Of a stretch of DNA of 7,322 nucleotides, positions 1 to 6,583 are shown in pieces. The translations under genes were made by a program, and so were the position numbers. Position 1 is the first letter of the stretch. The number at the start of each line of letters is the position of its first letter. Under the pieces are notes generated by a model. The model worked only from the letters and a program-made list of their open reading frames with translations. It was not told where the DNA came from and searched no databases. The DNA comes from Caryophanales bacterium UBA4869 (GTDB lineage: Bacteria > Bacillota_I > Bacilli_A > RFN20 > CAG-288), in assembly GCA_002399505.1 (NCBI GenBank), contig DHDT01000052.1, positions 34,184 through 41,505 of the forward strand, written 5' to 3'.

Positions 1-272
1 AAAACAAGATCGTCGGGATTCTCTTCTGTTTCTTTTTTTGTTCTTAAGTCTAAGACTGTTTTTATTTTGTTATCAGTCAGAAGTTTTATAAACTGAGAAT
101 CAGGAGAGGAGAGTTTTTTAGACCTAAAATAAAAACCGGGCCTAGTCTCTGAGGAAGTTGTCCTCAGAGAGCCTAGGTCACGGAAATTATCGATGTTTCC
201 TTCTCGTTTAGAGGTTGTTGGCCTTTTTGAGTTTATGGAATTTAATTCGGTCTTCGATTTCATTCTCTTCAT
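1..272 (-). CDS. IphP-like tyrosine phosphatase, N-terminal part (cut by left window edge)
   Basis: An open frame runs from ATG at 272 (or a second in-frame ATG at 263) to the window edge, giving 90 visible residues without a stop. An in-frame TGA lies a short way upstream of 272, and no other ATG, GTG or TTG lies between that stop and the conserved part, so one of these two ATGs is the likely start. The peptide carries motifs I associate with IphP-type (Y_phosphatase3) protein tyrosine phosphatases: NFRDLG at residues 29-34, RPGFYFRS at 44-51, TVLDLRTKKE at 72-81 and a Pro at 86. The catalytic CX5R loop would lie beyond the left edge and cannot be checked. Family members dephosphorylate phosphotyrosine proteins or phosphoinositides; the substrate here is unknown. 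The start lies inside galE in another frame (65 bp overlap) and neither ATG has a good ribosome site, which suggests translational coupling. Confidence 0.72.
   Translation of the reverse strand, partial: MKRMKSKTELNSINSKRPTTSKREGNIDNFRDLGSLRTTSSETRPGFYFRSKKLSSPDSQFIKLLTDNKIKTVLDLRTKKETEENPDDLV
126..177 (-). terminator. Hairpin plus T-tract inside the phosphatase coding sequence; possible intragenic terminator or attenuator
   Basis: Read on the minus strand, the arms at 161-170 and 146-155 pair over 10 bp (TCTCTGAGGA with TCCTCAGAGA) around a 5-nt loop. After a 2-nt bulge at 171-172, a further 5 bp pair (173-177 with 141-145). Five bases later comes a TTTTTATTTT tract (126-135). The layout resembles a Rho-independent terminator for galE, but the T-tract is not directly at the stem base, and an apparently genuine phosphatase reading frame passes through the element (stem and loop encode residues 32-44). 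It may therefore be a partial terminator or attenuator, an mRNA structure of other purpose, or chance. Confidence 0.45.
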
Positions 273-1341
273 AGAAGCCGTTGATATTGCGGCTTTCTTT
301 ATAGGTAGTCAGATGTTTTTTCTGTTCTTTGGTGAAGACAAAGCTAGGACGGGCTCCATATAAAGACGGATTCTTCTTTCTCCAGTTGACGTCGTCTTTG
401 ATCATTGTCTCTAAGTCACGGGTGGGTTTCCAGCCTAAGAGTTCCTTAGCTCTCTTATTGGAGGCGACGATGCTGTCAGCATCGCCAGCTCTTCTAGGAC
501 CAAAAGACCAGTTGATTTCCTTGTTGAGGACTTTGCTTACGGTTTCGAGGATTTCCTTATTGGTATAGCCGTTTTCACTTCCGAGGTTGATGATGGCGCT
601 GTCTTTGCCTTCAAGAAGCATCTTCATACCTAAGACGTGAGCGTCAGCCAAATCCAAAACATGGATATAATCTCTTAAGTTGGTTCCGTCTCTTGTCTGG
701 TAATCATTGCCGAAAATCTTCATCGGCTTTCCAGAAAGACAGGCGTTGACAGTGACAGGAATGAGGTGAGTTTCAACCGGGTGTGCTTCACCGATTGAGC
801 TGTCTTCGCTGGCACCGGCAACATTGAAATAACGGAAGATGCAATGCTTGATGCCATAGGCCTTTTCGCAGTCGTTGATCAAATGTTCAGCGGCCAATTT
901 TGAAAAACCATAAGGTGATTCAGGATGCAAAGGAGCATCTTCGGTGATGGTAGGTTCCTTGGCACTTCCGTAGACAGCAGCCGTGGAGGAGAAGACGATG
1001 TTCTTGCAGCCGTGGAATCTCATAGCACGGAGAACACAGAGAACAGCGGAGAAGTTGTCATCGAAATAGGAGAGTGGGTTAGATACCGACTCAGGAACGA
1101 TGATCTTGCCGGCAAACTGCATGACTCCTAAGATGTGATTCTTAGTGAATACTTGATCCAATAAAGAAAGATTTCTGACATCGCCGACTACTAATTCGGC
1201 TTTCGGATCAACTGCATCAAAATGACCGGTGGAGAGGTTATCGATGACGATTACCTGAAAACCGCTTTTGACTAGCTGTCGTACCGCATGTGAACCGATG
1301 TAACCGGCACCGCCTGTGACTAGAATTTTTCCGTCTTCCAT
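208..1341 (-). CDS. galE: UDP-glucose 4-epimerase with a C-terminal extension
   Basis: GalE interconverts UDP-glucose and UDP-galactose in the cytoplasm with bound NAD, for galactose use and supply of surface-polysaccharide sugars. It is an extended short-chain dehydrogenase. The Rossmann glycine motif GGAGYIGSH is at residues 10-18, SSTAAVYG at 118-125, the catalytic YxxxK pair is Tyr144 and Lys148 (YGFSK), RYFNVAGA is at 170-177, and the substrate-binding stretch from GNDYQTRDGT through RDYIHVLDLADAH is at 211-235. The start is supported by a strong ribosome site. At 377 aa it is longer than the usual 325-340: the normal end (VNWRKKNPSLYG) falls at about residue 329, followed by roughly 48 charged residues (EENEIEDR, HKLKKANNL) that I do not recognise. 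The last 65 bp overlap the phosphatase gene in another frame. The upstream gene ends 15 bp away, so co-transcription is likely. Paralogous sugar epimerases cannot be fully excluded, but the motifs are typical of GalE. Confidence 0.95.
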   Translation of the reverse strand: MEDGKILVTGGAGYIGSHAVRQLVKSGFQVIVIDNLSTGHFDAVDPKAELVVGDVRNLSLLDQVFTKNHILGVMQFAGKIIVPESVSNPLSYFDDNFSAVLCVLRAMRFHGCKNIVFSSTAAVYGSAKEPTITEDAPLHPESPYGFSKLAAEHLINDCEKAYGIKHCIFRYFNVAGASEDSSIGEAHPVETHLIPVTVNACLSGKPMKIFGNDYQTRDGTNLRDYIHVLDLADAHVLGMKMLLEGKDSAIINLGSENGYTNKEILETVSKVLNKEINWSFGPRRAGDADSIVASNKRAKELLGWKPTRDLETMIKDDVNWRKKNPSLYGARPSFVFTKEQKKHLTTYKESRNINGFYEENEIEDRIKFHKLKKANNL

Positions 1342-1349
1342 GTAAGATT

Positions 1350-1356
1350 CCCCCTT
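1350..1356 (-). promoter_or_regulatory. Ribosome binding site of galE
   Basis: AAGGGGG on the minus strand lies 8 nt before the ATG at 1341 and directly follows the stop codon of the upstream gene. It fixes the galE start and is one of the clearest Shine-Dalgarno sites in the window. Confidence 0.8.
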
Positions 1357-2646
1357 TTATCTACTCAGAACTGAGTTGATAACATTCTTTAAAGTAGTCT
1401 CGTCACGGCCAGTCGTAGCCAAAAGGAAAGCTTCCTTTCCTCTTCTGTTAGTAACGGCAGGAATCAGATCATTTCCGATAACTCCCGCGTAACCTTCGCC
1501 GGCTTTGTCGATATATCCGGACAATTCACGAATTTCGGGATAATAGTCATAACCGGATAACTGGCTTGTGGTTTCCAGAGTTTTGGTATCAAAACCTGTG
1601 AAGCCCTGTTTATTATAAACAGACACGACGTCAGTGGCTAAAGTATTTGACAAAGACAGTGAAACATTGCAATTTATCTGGCTGGCTTCTTTGACTGAGG
1701 AGACAGCTTTGAGTTTGAAACGGCCCTCTTGGTTGACAAGGATGGCCTTTGCATCAAGAGACGACATGTTTTCTTTGCTGGTGTCTTCCTGCTTTACTAA
1801 ATCATTACCGGTGTACTGCTGATTGAGAATGACGGCATCATAGATGTTGTCGGGGAGAGTTGTTCCACAGTTACGAACTTTCAAGACAAGATACGGAGAA
1901 GAGGAGTTGCTCTTCAAAGTGATGTTCTTTCTTTCGCCTTTGTCATTTGGAAGAGTATAGAAAGATAGGCTGACTGCCTCTTCGCTGTTGATGGAGAAAG
2001 GATAGATATCGCTGTCGCTTTTGGTCGTATAGTGAGTTTCAGGATAGATGAGATAGTCGGCTTCATTGACGATGGAAAGGTCGATGTAGAATTTCTCATT
2101 GGCAGTATCGGTCGCATATCCATCCTGCTTGGCTAAGTTATTGGTAACATCGTAAAGATAGATATCCTGATAGCCAGAACCCACGATATTGTTGAGATTG
2201 GCACTATGTAGCAAAGAGGGAGTGATCTTGCTTTCCGAGAGAAAGAGCTTAGTACCGAGAATCGAGTAATCCTTGATTTTTAGTTTGTTGGATTTTGAGG
2301 AATCGGTGGTACCAAATCTAGCATAGATCTTTTGAGTATCCTCATAAGATTTTCCAGTCAGAGTTATGTAGCTGTCTTCGCTTTCTTTGGTATAGGCTTT
2401 GTCATGAATAATGGCGAAGACACAGTAAATTGCCAAGCCTATCGATGATAGGGCAAGTAGACCTGTGATGATTCTTGCGATTAGGTCCGAAGAAGAGATT
2501 TTCTTCTCTTTTTCCTCTGTTGAACCAGTGTTGACAGTGATGTTGATGGGTACCGGCCCTTGATTGTTGTTGTTTGTTGGTGCAGAAGACTGAGCAGATT
2601 CTTCTTTGACTTCGTCCATTCCGCCTTTATTCTTGTTAAAAAACAT
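1357..2646 (-). CDS. Unrecognised protein with one membrane anchor and a large extracytoplasmic domain
   Basis: I do not recognise a family. The 429-aa product has a hydrophilic N-terminus of about 53 residues, low-complexity and rich in Asn, Ser and Pro, and ending in a charged TEEKEKK stretch (residues 43-49). A single hydrophobic segment follows at about residues 57-80 (from LIARIITGLLAL to YCVFAII). The remaining 350 residues or so are polar, rich in Ser, Thr, Asn and Tyr. Lysines before the segment suggest N-terminus in, C-terminus out. The outer part has only two cysteines, Cys260 and Cys326, which could form a disulfide. There is no lipobox, sortase motif or visible catalytic motif. 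The start is uncertain: ATG at 2646 lies 7 bp after the asnS stop without a ribosome site, while a second Met (residue 10, ATG at 2619) is preceded by AAAGG at short spacing. The position between asnS and galE gives no functional clue; an envelope or secretion role is only a guess from topology. Confidence 0.85.
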   Translation of the reverse strand: MFFNKNKGGMDEVKEESAQSSAPTNNNNQGPVPINITVNTGSTEEKEKKISSSDLIARIITGLLALSSIGLAIYCVFAIIHDKAYTKESEDSYITLTGKSYEDTQKIYARFGTTDSSKSNKLKIKDYSILGTKLFLSESKITPSLLHSANLNNIVGSGYQDIYLYDVTNNLAKQDGYATDTANEKFYIDLSIVNEADYLIYPETHYTTKSDSDIYPFSINSEEAVSLSFYTLPNDKGERKNITLKSNSSSPYLVLKVRNCGTTLPDNIYDAVILNQQYTGNDLVKQEDTSKENMSSLDAKAILVNQEGRFKLKAVSSVKEASQINCNVSLSLSNTLATDVVSVYNKQGFTGFDTKTLETTSQLSGYDYYPEIRELSGYIDKAGEGYAGVIGNDLIPAVTNRRGKEAFLLATTGRDETTLKNVINSVLSR

Positions 2647-2653
2647 TATCTAT

Positions 2654-4039
2654 TTAAAATAGCATATCCTTATAGCAGCGAGGATAGGGAAGGGTGTCGC
2701 GGATGTTTGTCATACCGGTGACTAACATGACCAGACGTTCGAATCCTAATCCGAAACCGGAATGAGGGATGGATCCGTTCTTTCTCAGATCCAGATACCA
2801 TTCATAGGCTTCGAGGTTCATATTGAGTTCCTTCATGCGGTTAAGAAGCTTGTCATAGTCGCACTCACGCTCAGATCCACCGCAGAGTTCACCGATCCCG
2901 GGAACGAGAAGATCGACGGCGGCAACAGTTCTGTTGTCGTCATTCTGCTTCATATAGAAGGCTTTGATCTCTTTAGGATAATCAGTGAGGAAGATAGGTC
3001 CCTTGAAGACCTGTTCGGTCAGATATCTTTCGTGCTCAGAACCTAAGTCTAAACCAAAGTGGATATCACTGACTTCGAACTTATGTCCGTCTTTGACGGC
3101 ATCAGAAAGGATTGTGATGGCTTTTTCATAGGGGACCCTGTCAAAAGACTTATTGATGAATTCTTCAAGTCGGGCCTGAAGTCCTTTATCAATACGCTCA
3201 TAGAAGAACTCCATATCTTCTTTGCAGTCCTTGATGGTGTTCTTGACGACATACTTGAGGAAGTCTTCCATCAAATCTTCGTCATCGGACATATGGGCCC
3301 AGGCAAATTCCGGTTCTACCATCCAGAATTCAGCGGCGTGACGGGTAGTGTTGGATTTCTCAGCGCGGAAAGTAGGTCCGAAAGTATAGACCTTTCCGTA
3401 AGTCAGGGCAAAAGGTTCGACGTGAAGCTGACCCGAGACTGTCAGGTGGACGTTGTCCTTGTTGAAAAACTCAGTCGGATACTTTTTGTCGGCATAGACG
3501 TTGAAAGTCTGTCCTTCTCCTTCACAGTCATTGGCAGTGAGGATAGGAGTATGAATCCACATGAATCCGTTTTCGTGGAAATACTGATGGATATAATAGG
3601 CCAAGGTGCTTCTTACTCGGAAAACAGCGTTGAAAGTATTGGTTTTAGGGCGCCACTGAGGAATGGTTCTCAGATAATCGAAAGATGTCTTCTTCTTCTG
3701 AAGAGGATAGGAATCATCGGTGTTTCCAATCAGTTTGATCTCACTGGCCTGTAATTCGAAAGGCTGTTTGGCATCGGGGGTGACATGCAAAGTGCCATGA
3801 GCTAAAACTGTGGCGCCTAAACGGCAGGCACTGGCGATTTTGTCGCCGTCTTGATAGACGATCTGAATGTTGTCGAAACAGGTTCCGTCATTGACTGACA
3901 AAAATCCCACCTGTCCGAAAACACGGTTGGTTCTGACAAAGCCTCCGATTTCCAGAAGCTTGCCGTCAACCTCCGAAAGTTTTCCCTGTTCGCTTTTCTC
4001 ATAAAGTTCTTTGACTGTTATCTTTTCATGGATATCCAT
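2654..4039 (-). CDS. asnS: Asparaginyl-tRNA synthetase
   Basis: AsnS is a class IIb aminoacyl-tRNA synthetase that attaches asparagine to tRNA-Asn in the cytoplasm using ATP. At 461 aa it has a normal length for the family. The N-terminal OB-fold that binds the anticodon spans about residues 25-105 (GGFVRTNRVFGQVGFLSVNDG region). The catalytic domain follows, with LTVSGQLHVEPFAL at 199-212, motif 2 starting FRAEKSNTTRHAAEFW at 224-239, and motif 3 GFGLGFERLVML at 428-439, then TNIRDTLPYPR near the end. The absence of an AspRS-type insertion and the HAAEFWMVEPE sequence of motif 2 favour AsnRS over the related AspRS. The gene starts 27 bp after the tsaD stop with its own ribosome site and ends 7 bp before the next gene, so it appears to be an internal operon member. 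It charges a tRNA that is also a substrate of the t6A enzymes encoded just upstream. Confidence 0.97.
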   Translation of the reverse strand: MDIHEKITVKELYEKSEQGKLSEVDGKLLEIGGFVRTNRVFGQVGFLSVNDGTCFDNIQIVYQDGDKIASACRLGATVLAHGTLHVTPDAKQPFELQASEIKLIGNTDDSYPLQKKKTSFDYLRTIPQWRPKTNTFNAVFRVRSTLAYYIHQYFHENGFMWIHTPILTANDCEGEGQTFNVYADKKYPTEFFNKDNVHLTVSGQLHVEPFALTYGKVYTFGPTFRAEKSNTTRHAAEFWMVEPEFAWAHMSDDEDLMEDFLKYVVKNTIKDCKEDMEFFYERIDKGLQARLEEFINKSFDRVPYEKAITILSDAVKDGHKFEVSDIHFGLDLGSEHERYLTEQVFKGPIFLTDYPKEIKAFYMKQNDDNRTVAAVDLLVPGIGELCGGSERECDYDKLLNRMKELNMNLEAYEWYLDLRKNGSIPHSGFGLGFERLVMLVTGMTNIRDTLPYPRCYKDMLF

Positions 4040-4046
4040 AGTTTTT

Positions 4047-4052
4047 TCCTCT
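4047..4052 (-). promoter_or_regulatory. Ribosome binding site of asnS
   Basis: AGAGGA on the minus strand ends 7 nt before the ATG at 4039. It sits in the short gap after tsaD and supports this start for AsnS. Confidence 0.75.
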
Positions 4053-4066
4053 TTTCTTTTATTTTA

Positions 4067-5104
4067 TCAGAATCTTTTGTTTGTTTCTTCCTCAAGGTTT
4101 CTATTAGGTTCAGTGGTTATTGATAAGGGTGCGAGTTTTCCTTTGGCAATCATATGGTGGGCAGCTAAGGCTATCATAGCAGCGTTGTCGGTTGTACACC
4201 ATAACGGAGGAATGACGACTTCGACATCTTTGCCTTCATATCTTCTCTGAATCTCGCTTCGGAGATAGGAATTGGCTGAGACGCCTCCGCCGACGACAAT
4301 TTCTTTGATATTGTAATCGCTGCGGGCTTTTTCCAGTTTGTCGAGAAGCTGATTGACGAAGTTCTCTTCCGTTGATCTGGCATAGCTTTTAACTACGTCT
4401 TCGGGAATGTTTCCCTTCTCATCTTTCTTTTCCTTCTCAATCAATCTGACGATATGGCTCTTGAGACCGGAATAAGAAAGGTTGTAGCCTTCGACTTTGG
4501 GAGTCGGAAGCTTGAAGGTCTTGATTCCAGGTTCTTTGGAAATCTTGTCGATCATGACACCACCCGGATAAGGGAGACCTAGGGCACGGGCGACTTTGTC
4601 AAAAGCCTCTCCGATTGCATCATCTTCGGTTTCACCTAAAATTTGGAAGTCCATGACATCTTTCAGTAAGACGATTTCACTGTTTCCGCCGCTTGCCACT
4701 AAGGCGATAAGGGGATAATGGAAAGGATGGGCATATTCATTGGCATAGATATGACCGGCCAGATGATGAACAGAGACTAACGGAACTTCTAAATACTGAG
4801 CCAAAGTCTTGGCTGCCATGTTGCCGATCTGCAAAGCGCCGGGAAGTCCCGGGCCTCCAGTGACTGCCACATGGGTGATAGTATGATAGTCAAAGCCTTT
4901 CAGGGAGAGAGCATAGCTGGTGACGGCGGTAATATTTTCCAGGTGAAGACGGCTGGCGAGTTCGGGATAGACTCCTCCGAAACGCTGATGGTCTTTGATC
5001 TGAGTATTGACAGTATTGACTAAAAGCTCGCTGCCGTTTTTCAAAACAGCCATTGCTGTTTCATCACAGCTGCTTTCGATAGCTAAGATAACTTCATCTT
5101 TCAT
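4067..5104 (-). CDS. tsaD: tRNA N6-threonylcarbamoyladenosine transferase subunit TsaD
   Basis: TsaD (formerly Gcp/YgjD) is the catalytic subunit that transfers threonylcarbamoyl from threonylcarbamoyl-AMP to A37 of ANN-reading tRNAs, working with TsaB and TsaE. It is an ASKHA-fold metalloenzyme. Visible motifs, counted from the start chosen here, are ILAIESSCDET at residues 6-16, GGPGLPGAL at 83-91, the metal-binding HxxxH pair His114/His118 in HHLAGHIYA, SGGNSE at 138-143, DDAIGEAFDK at 161-170, GGGVSAN at 272-278, and the C-terminal metal-ligand Asp306 in CTTDNAAMIA. The usual LCTDN reads CTTDN here, a small deviation. The length of 345 aa is typical. ATG at 5104 is chosen over the in-frame ATG at 5149 because AAAAGGAG lies 10 nt upstream and the family begins just before this motif; it overlaps rimI by 11 bp. 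The TGA stop is followed directly by TAA. Confidence 0.96.
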   Translation of the reverse strand: MKDEVILAIESSCDETAMAVLKNGSELLVNTVNTQIKDHQRFGGVYPELASRLHLENITAVTSYALSLKGFDYHTITHVAVTGGPGLPGALQIGNMAAKTLAQYLEVPLVSVHHLAGHIYANEYAHPFHYPLIALVASGGNSEIVLLKDVMDFQILGETEDDAIGEAFDKVARALGLPYPGGVMIDKISKEPGIKTFKLPTPKVEGYNLSYSGLKSHIVRLIEKEKKDEKGNIPEDVVKSYARSTEENFVNQLLDKLEKARSDYNIKEIVVGGGVSANSYLRSEIQRRYEGKDVEVVIPPLWCTTDNAAMIALAAHHMIAKGKLAPLSITTEPNRNLEEETNKRF

Positions 5105-5537
5105 GATGAATAAGCTCCTTTTCATAGCAGAGAGCATCTTCGTCACCATAGTAGAGATGACGGGTGCGATAGAGCGTCAGGCCATTTCTGCTATAGAGTG
5201 AAATAGCTCTTGTGTTGCTCTTTCTTACTTCTAAGAAGATCTTCTCATATCCTTCTTTTTCAAGTGAGGCCAAGGCCTCGCTTAACAGAATATTGGCTAA
5301 GCCCTGTCCTTCTTTTTCTGTGAGAATGGCGATTTCATCGATTTCAGCTTCTGGCTTTTCAAGCCTTAGAAGGAGATAGCCGACTAGTTCGTCTTCTACA
5401 AGAACAAAAATACGCATGTTTTTCGAATAGAGGTAGGATCTGTATTCTTCTAAGCTCGAACCTGAGCCTTCCATCCTCTCTTTCGAGAGAGAAAGGATAA
5501 AACCGAGATCTTCTTTTTCGGCGACTCTTACAATCAT
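5094..5537 (-). CDS. rimI: GNAT acetyltransferase, ribosomal-protein-S18-alanine acetyltransferase type
   Basis: A 147-aa GNAT-fold protein, the normal RimI size. RimI acetylates the N-terminal alanine of ribosomal protein S18 using acetyl-CoA. The acetyl-CoA loop is at about residues 71-84 (ILTEKEGQGLANIL, a variant of the R/Q-x-x-G-x-G/A motif), preceded by the central strand AEIDEIA (64-70). The family signature LEVRKSNTRAISLYSRNGL is at 102-120, and the C-terminal end reads YYGDEDALCYEKEL. RimI is often encoded between tsaB and tsaD, and this context is the main reason for the specific name; the GNAT class itself is clear from sequence. Its ATG overlaps the tsaB stop in an ATGA arrangement, so translation is probably coupled, and no strong separate ribosome site is present. 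The true substrate could differ from S18, since GNAT enzymes are hard to assign by motif alone. Confidence 0.88.
   Translation of the reverse strand: MIVRVAEKEDLGFILSLSKERMEGSGSSLEEYRSYLYSKNMRIFVLVEDELVGYLLLRLEKPEAEIDEIAILTEKEGQGLANILLSEALASLEKEGYEKIFLEVRKSNTRAISLYSRNGLTLYRTRHLYYGDEDALCYEKELIHHER
5115..5122 (-). promoter_or_regulatory. Ribosome binding site that decides the tsaD start
   Basis: AAAAGGAG on the minus strand, inside the end of rimI, is 10 nt before the ATG at 5104. It argues against the longer in-frame reading from 5149, whose extra 15 residues do not match the family. Confidence 0.75.
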
Positions 5538-6145
5538 ATCTTCAGAGCGTACTCCGGAAGGAAATTCTTGATGTCGTTTGAGAAGTCGGTGAAGAGATTC
5601 TCAAAGTTCATCATCAGGACGACAGTATCGATCTTCTGGATCTTCTTGCCTTCTAATTCAGTCAAAGCCATCGAATCATAAGCTTCGGCAAACAAAGGCA
5701 AAGTATCATCGATATTTCCCACATCCTTCTTGTCGATTCTTTTCAGGGAGACGGTTTTGTCTTTCTTGACGCCAGTGAAGAGATTGCCGCTACGATCTGA
5801 TAGGACCGCCTGACAGCTGTCAATCAGACAGGTGAGAAGATCCATGGTCTTGATTCCGAAAACTTTGATATTGGTATTGACGCCAAAGATAGTTCTGGGA
5901 ATTGTCAGACCTAAGCGAATGCCAGTGTTAGAGCCAGGCCCTAACAGACAATAGAATTCATCGACATCTTTAAGCTCAAAGCCTAATTCATCAGCGAGGA
6001 CTTTGATTCCGATATTGGTTCTCTCCAAAGCTCTTTTGGGATTGCCTAAACGAACCAGAGACTGACTGTCTCCGACTTTGGCACCTAATTCGATTACTTT
6101 GGTAGCAGTGTTGATGAATAACTTGACAGTCTTATTGTCTTTCAT
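5534..6145 (-). CDS. tsaB: tRNA threonylcarbamoyladenosine biosynthesis protein TsaB (divergent)
   Basis: TsaB is the non-catalytic ASKHA-fold partner of TsaD; the two dimerise and TsaE binds across them in the t6A complex. The 203-aa product shows the expected N-terminal strand LFINTATKVIELG (residues 9-21), the key motif GPGSNTGIRLGL at 69-80 (usually GPGSFTGIRIGL), and a C-terminal PEYALK resembling the P-x-Y end of the family. It is divergent elsewhere: the usual I-D-T-S becomes I-N-T-A at residues 11-14, and the His-Ser stretch after the second strand is absent, replaced by NPKRALERTN. Because TsaB carries no catalysis, such changes may be tolerated. Its position between tsaE and rimI strongly supports the assignment. 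The start overlaps the end of tsaE by 14 bp, and the stop overlaps the rimI start by 4 bp. Confidence 0.9.
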   Translation of the reverse strand: MKDNKTVKLFINTATKVIELGAKVGDSQSLVRLGNPKRALERTNIGIKVLADELGFELKDVDEFYCLLGPGSNTGIRLGLTIPRTIFGVNTNIKVFGIKTMDLLTCLIDSCQAVLSDRSGNLFTGVKKDKTVSLKRIDKKDVGNIDDTLPLFAEAYDSMALTELEGKKIQKIDTVVLMMNFENLFTDFSNDIKNFLPEYALKI

Positions 6146-6575
6146 CGGTGATCACGATCTTTCTCTTATCTTCATCGAGATAAGTGAAGTCGACTTTAAT
6201 AACTGGATGATAGTCGAGAAGATAGTTGTTTCCGTACATCGGCCATTCGACATAGGAGATAGTATCCGGGTCTCCGAATACTTCATCGAGACCGAGGTCT
6301 TTTTTCTCCTCGTCAGCATTTTCCAAACGGTAGCAGTCGACATGATAGAGAGTCTTGGTTTTTCCTTTGTAGACTTTGATGAGGTTGAAAGTCGGTGAAT
6401 TGATGATTCCTTCGACACCTAAGGCTTTTCCCAGTCCTTGACAGAAAGCAGTTTTGCCCGCTCCCAAAGGACCGGTAGCCAAGATGACTTCTCCGCCTTT
6501 TAAGGTCATAGCCAAGTCTCTGGCAATCTTTTTTGTCTCTTCGGCTGTTTCAGTGAGGTATTGAATAGTTTTCAT
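6132..6575 (-). CDS. tsaE: tRNA threonylcarbamoyladenosine biosynthesis ATPase TsaE
   Basis: TsaE is the small P-loop ATPase that binds the TsaB-TsaD dimer and is needed for repeated t6A cycles. The 147-aa product has normal length. It shows the Walker A motif GPLGAGKTAF at residues 35-44, the SPTFNLIKVY segment at 60-69, HVDCYRLE at 78-85, and the EWP motif at 110-112 after ISYV. These are the family's conserved blocks in their usual order. The ATG at 6575 lies 8 bp after the stop of the upstream gene and has no clear ribosome site, so it probably depends on translation of that gene. The 3' end overlaps tsaB by 14 bp in another frame. Confidence 0.96.
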   Translation of the reverse strand: MKTIQYLTETAEETKKIARDLAMTLKGGEVILATGPLGAGKTAFCQGLGKALGVEGIINSPTFNLIKVYKGKTKTLYHVDCYRLENADEEKKDLGLDEVFGDPDTISYVEWPMYGNNYLLDYHPVIKVDFTYLDEDKRKIVITDERQ

Positions 6576-6583
6576 AGTTTAAG

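Noticed and set aside
126..177. A simple non-coding terminator region after galE, with 1-207 as intergenic DNA
   Set aside because: A frame with clear IphP-type motifs on both sides of the hairpin passes through it, so the region is treated as coding, with the hairpin as an embedded element.
329..1131. Short plus-strand open frames opposite galE
   Set aside because: They are antisense to conserved galE codons and have no ribosome site or family motif that I can see.
1914..2123. A minus-strand 69-codon frame within the membrane-anchored protein gene
   Set aside because: It is an alternate-frame shadow of the longer gene with no supporting motif.
3059..3754. A 231-codon open frame on the plus strand
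   Set aside because: It lies entirely antisense to the conserved catalytic part of asnS, has no recognisable motif, and is best explained by codon bias of the real gene.
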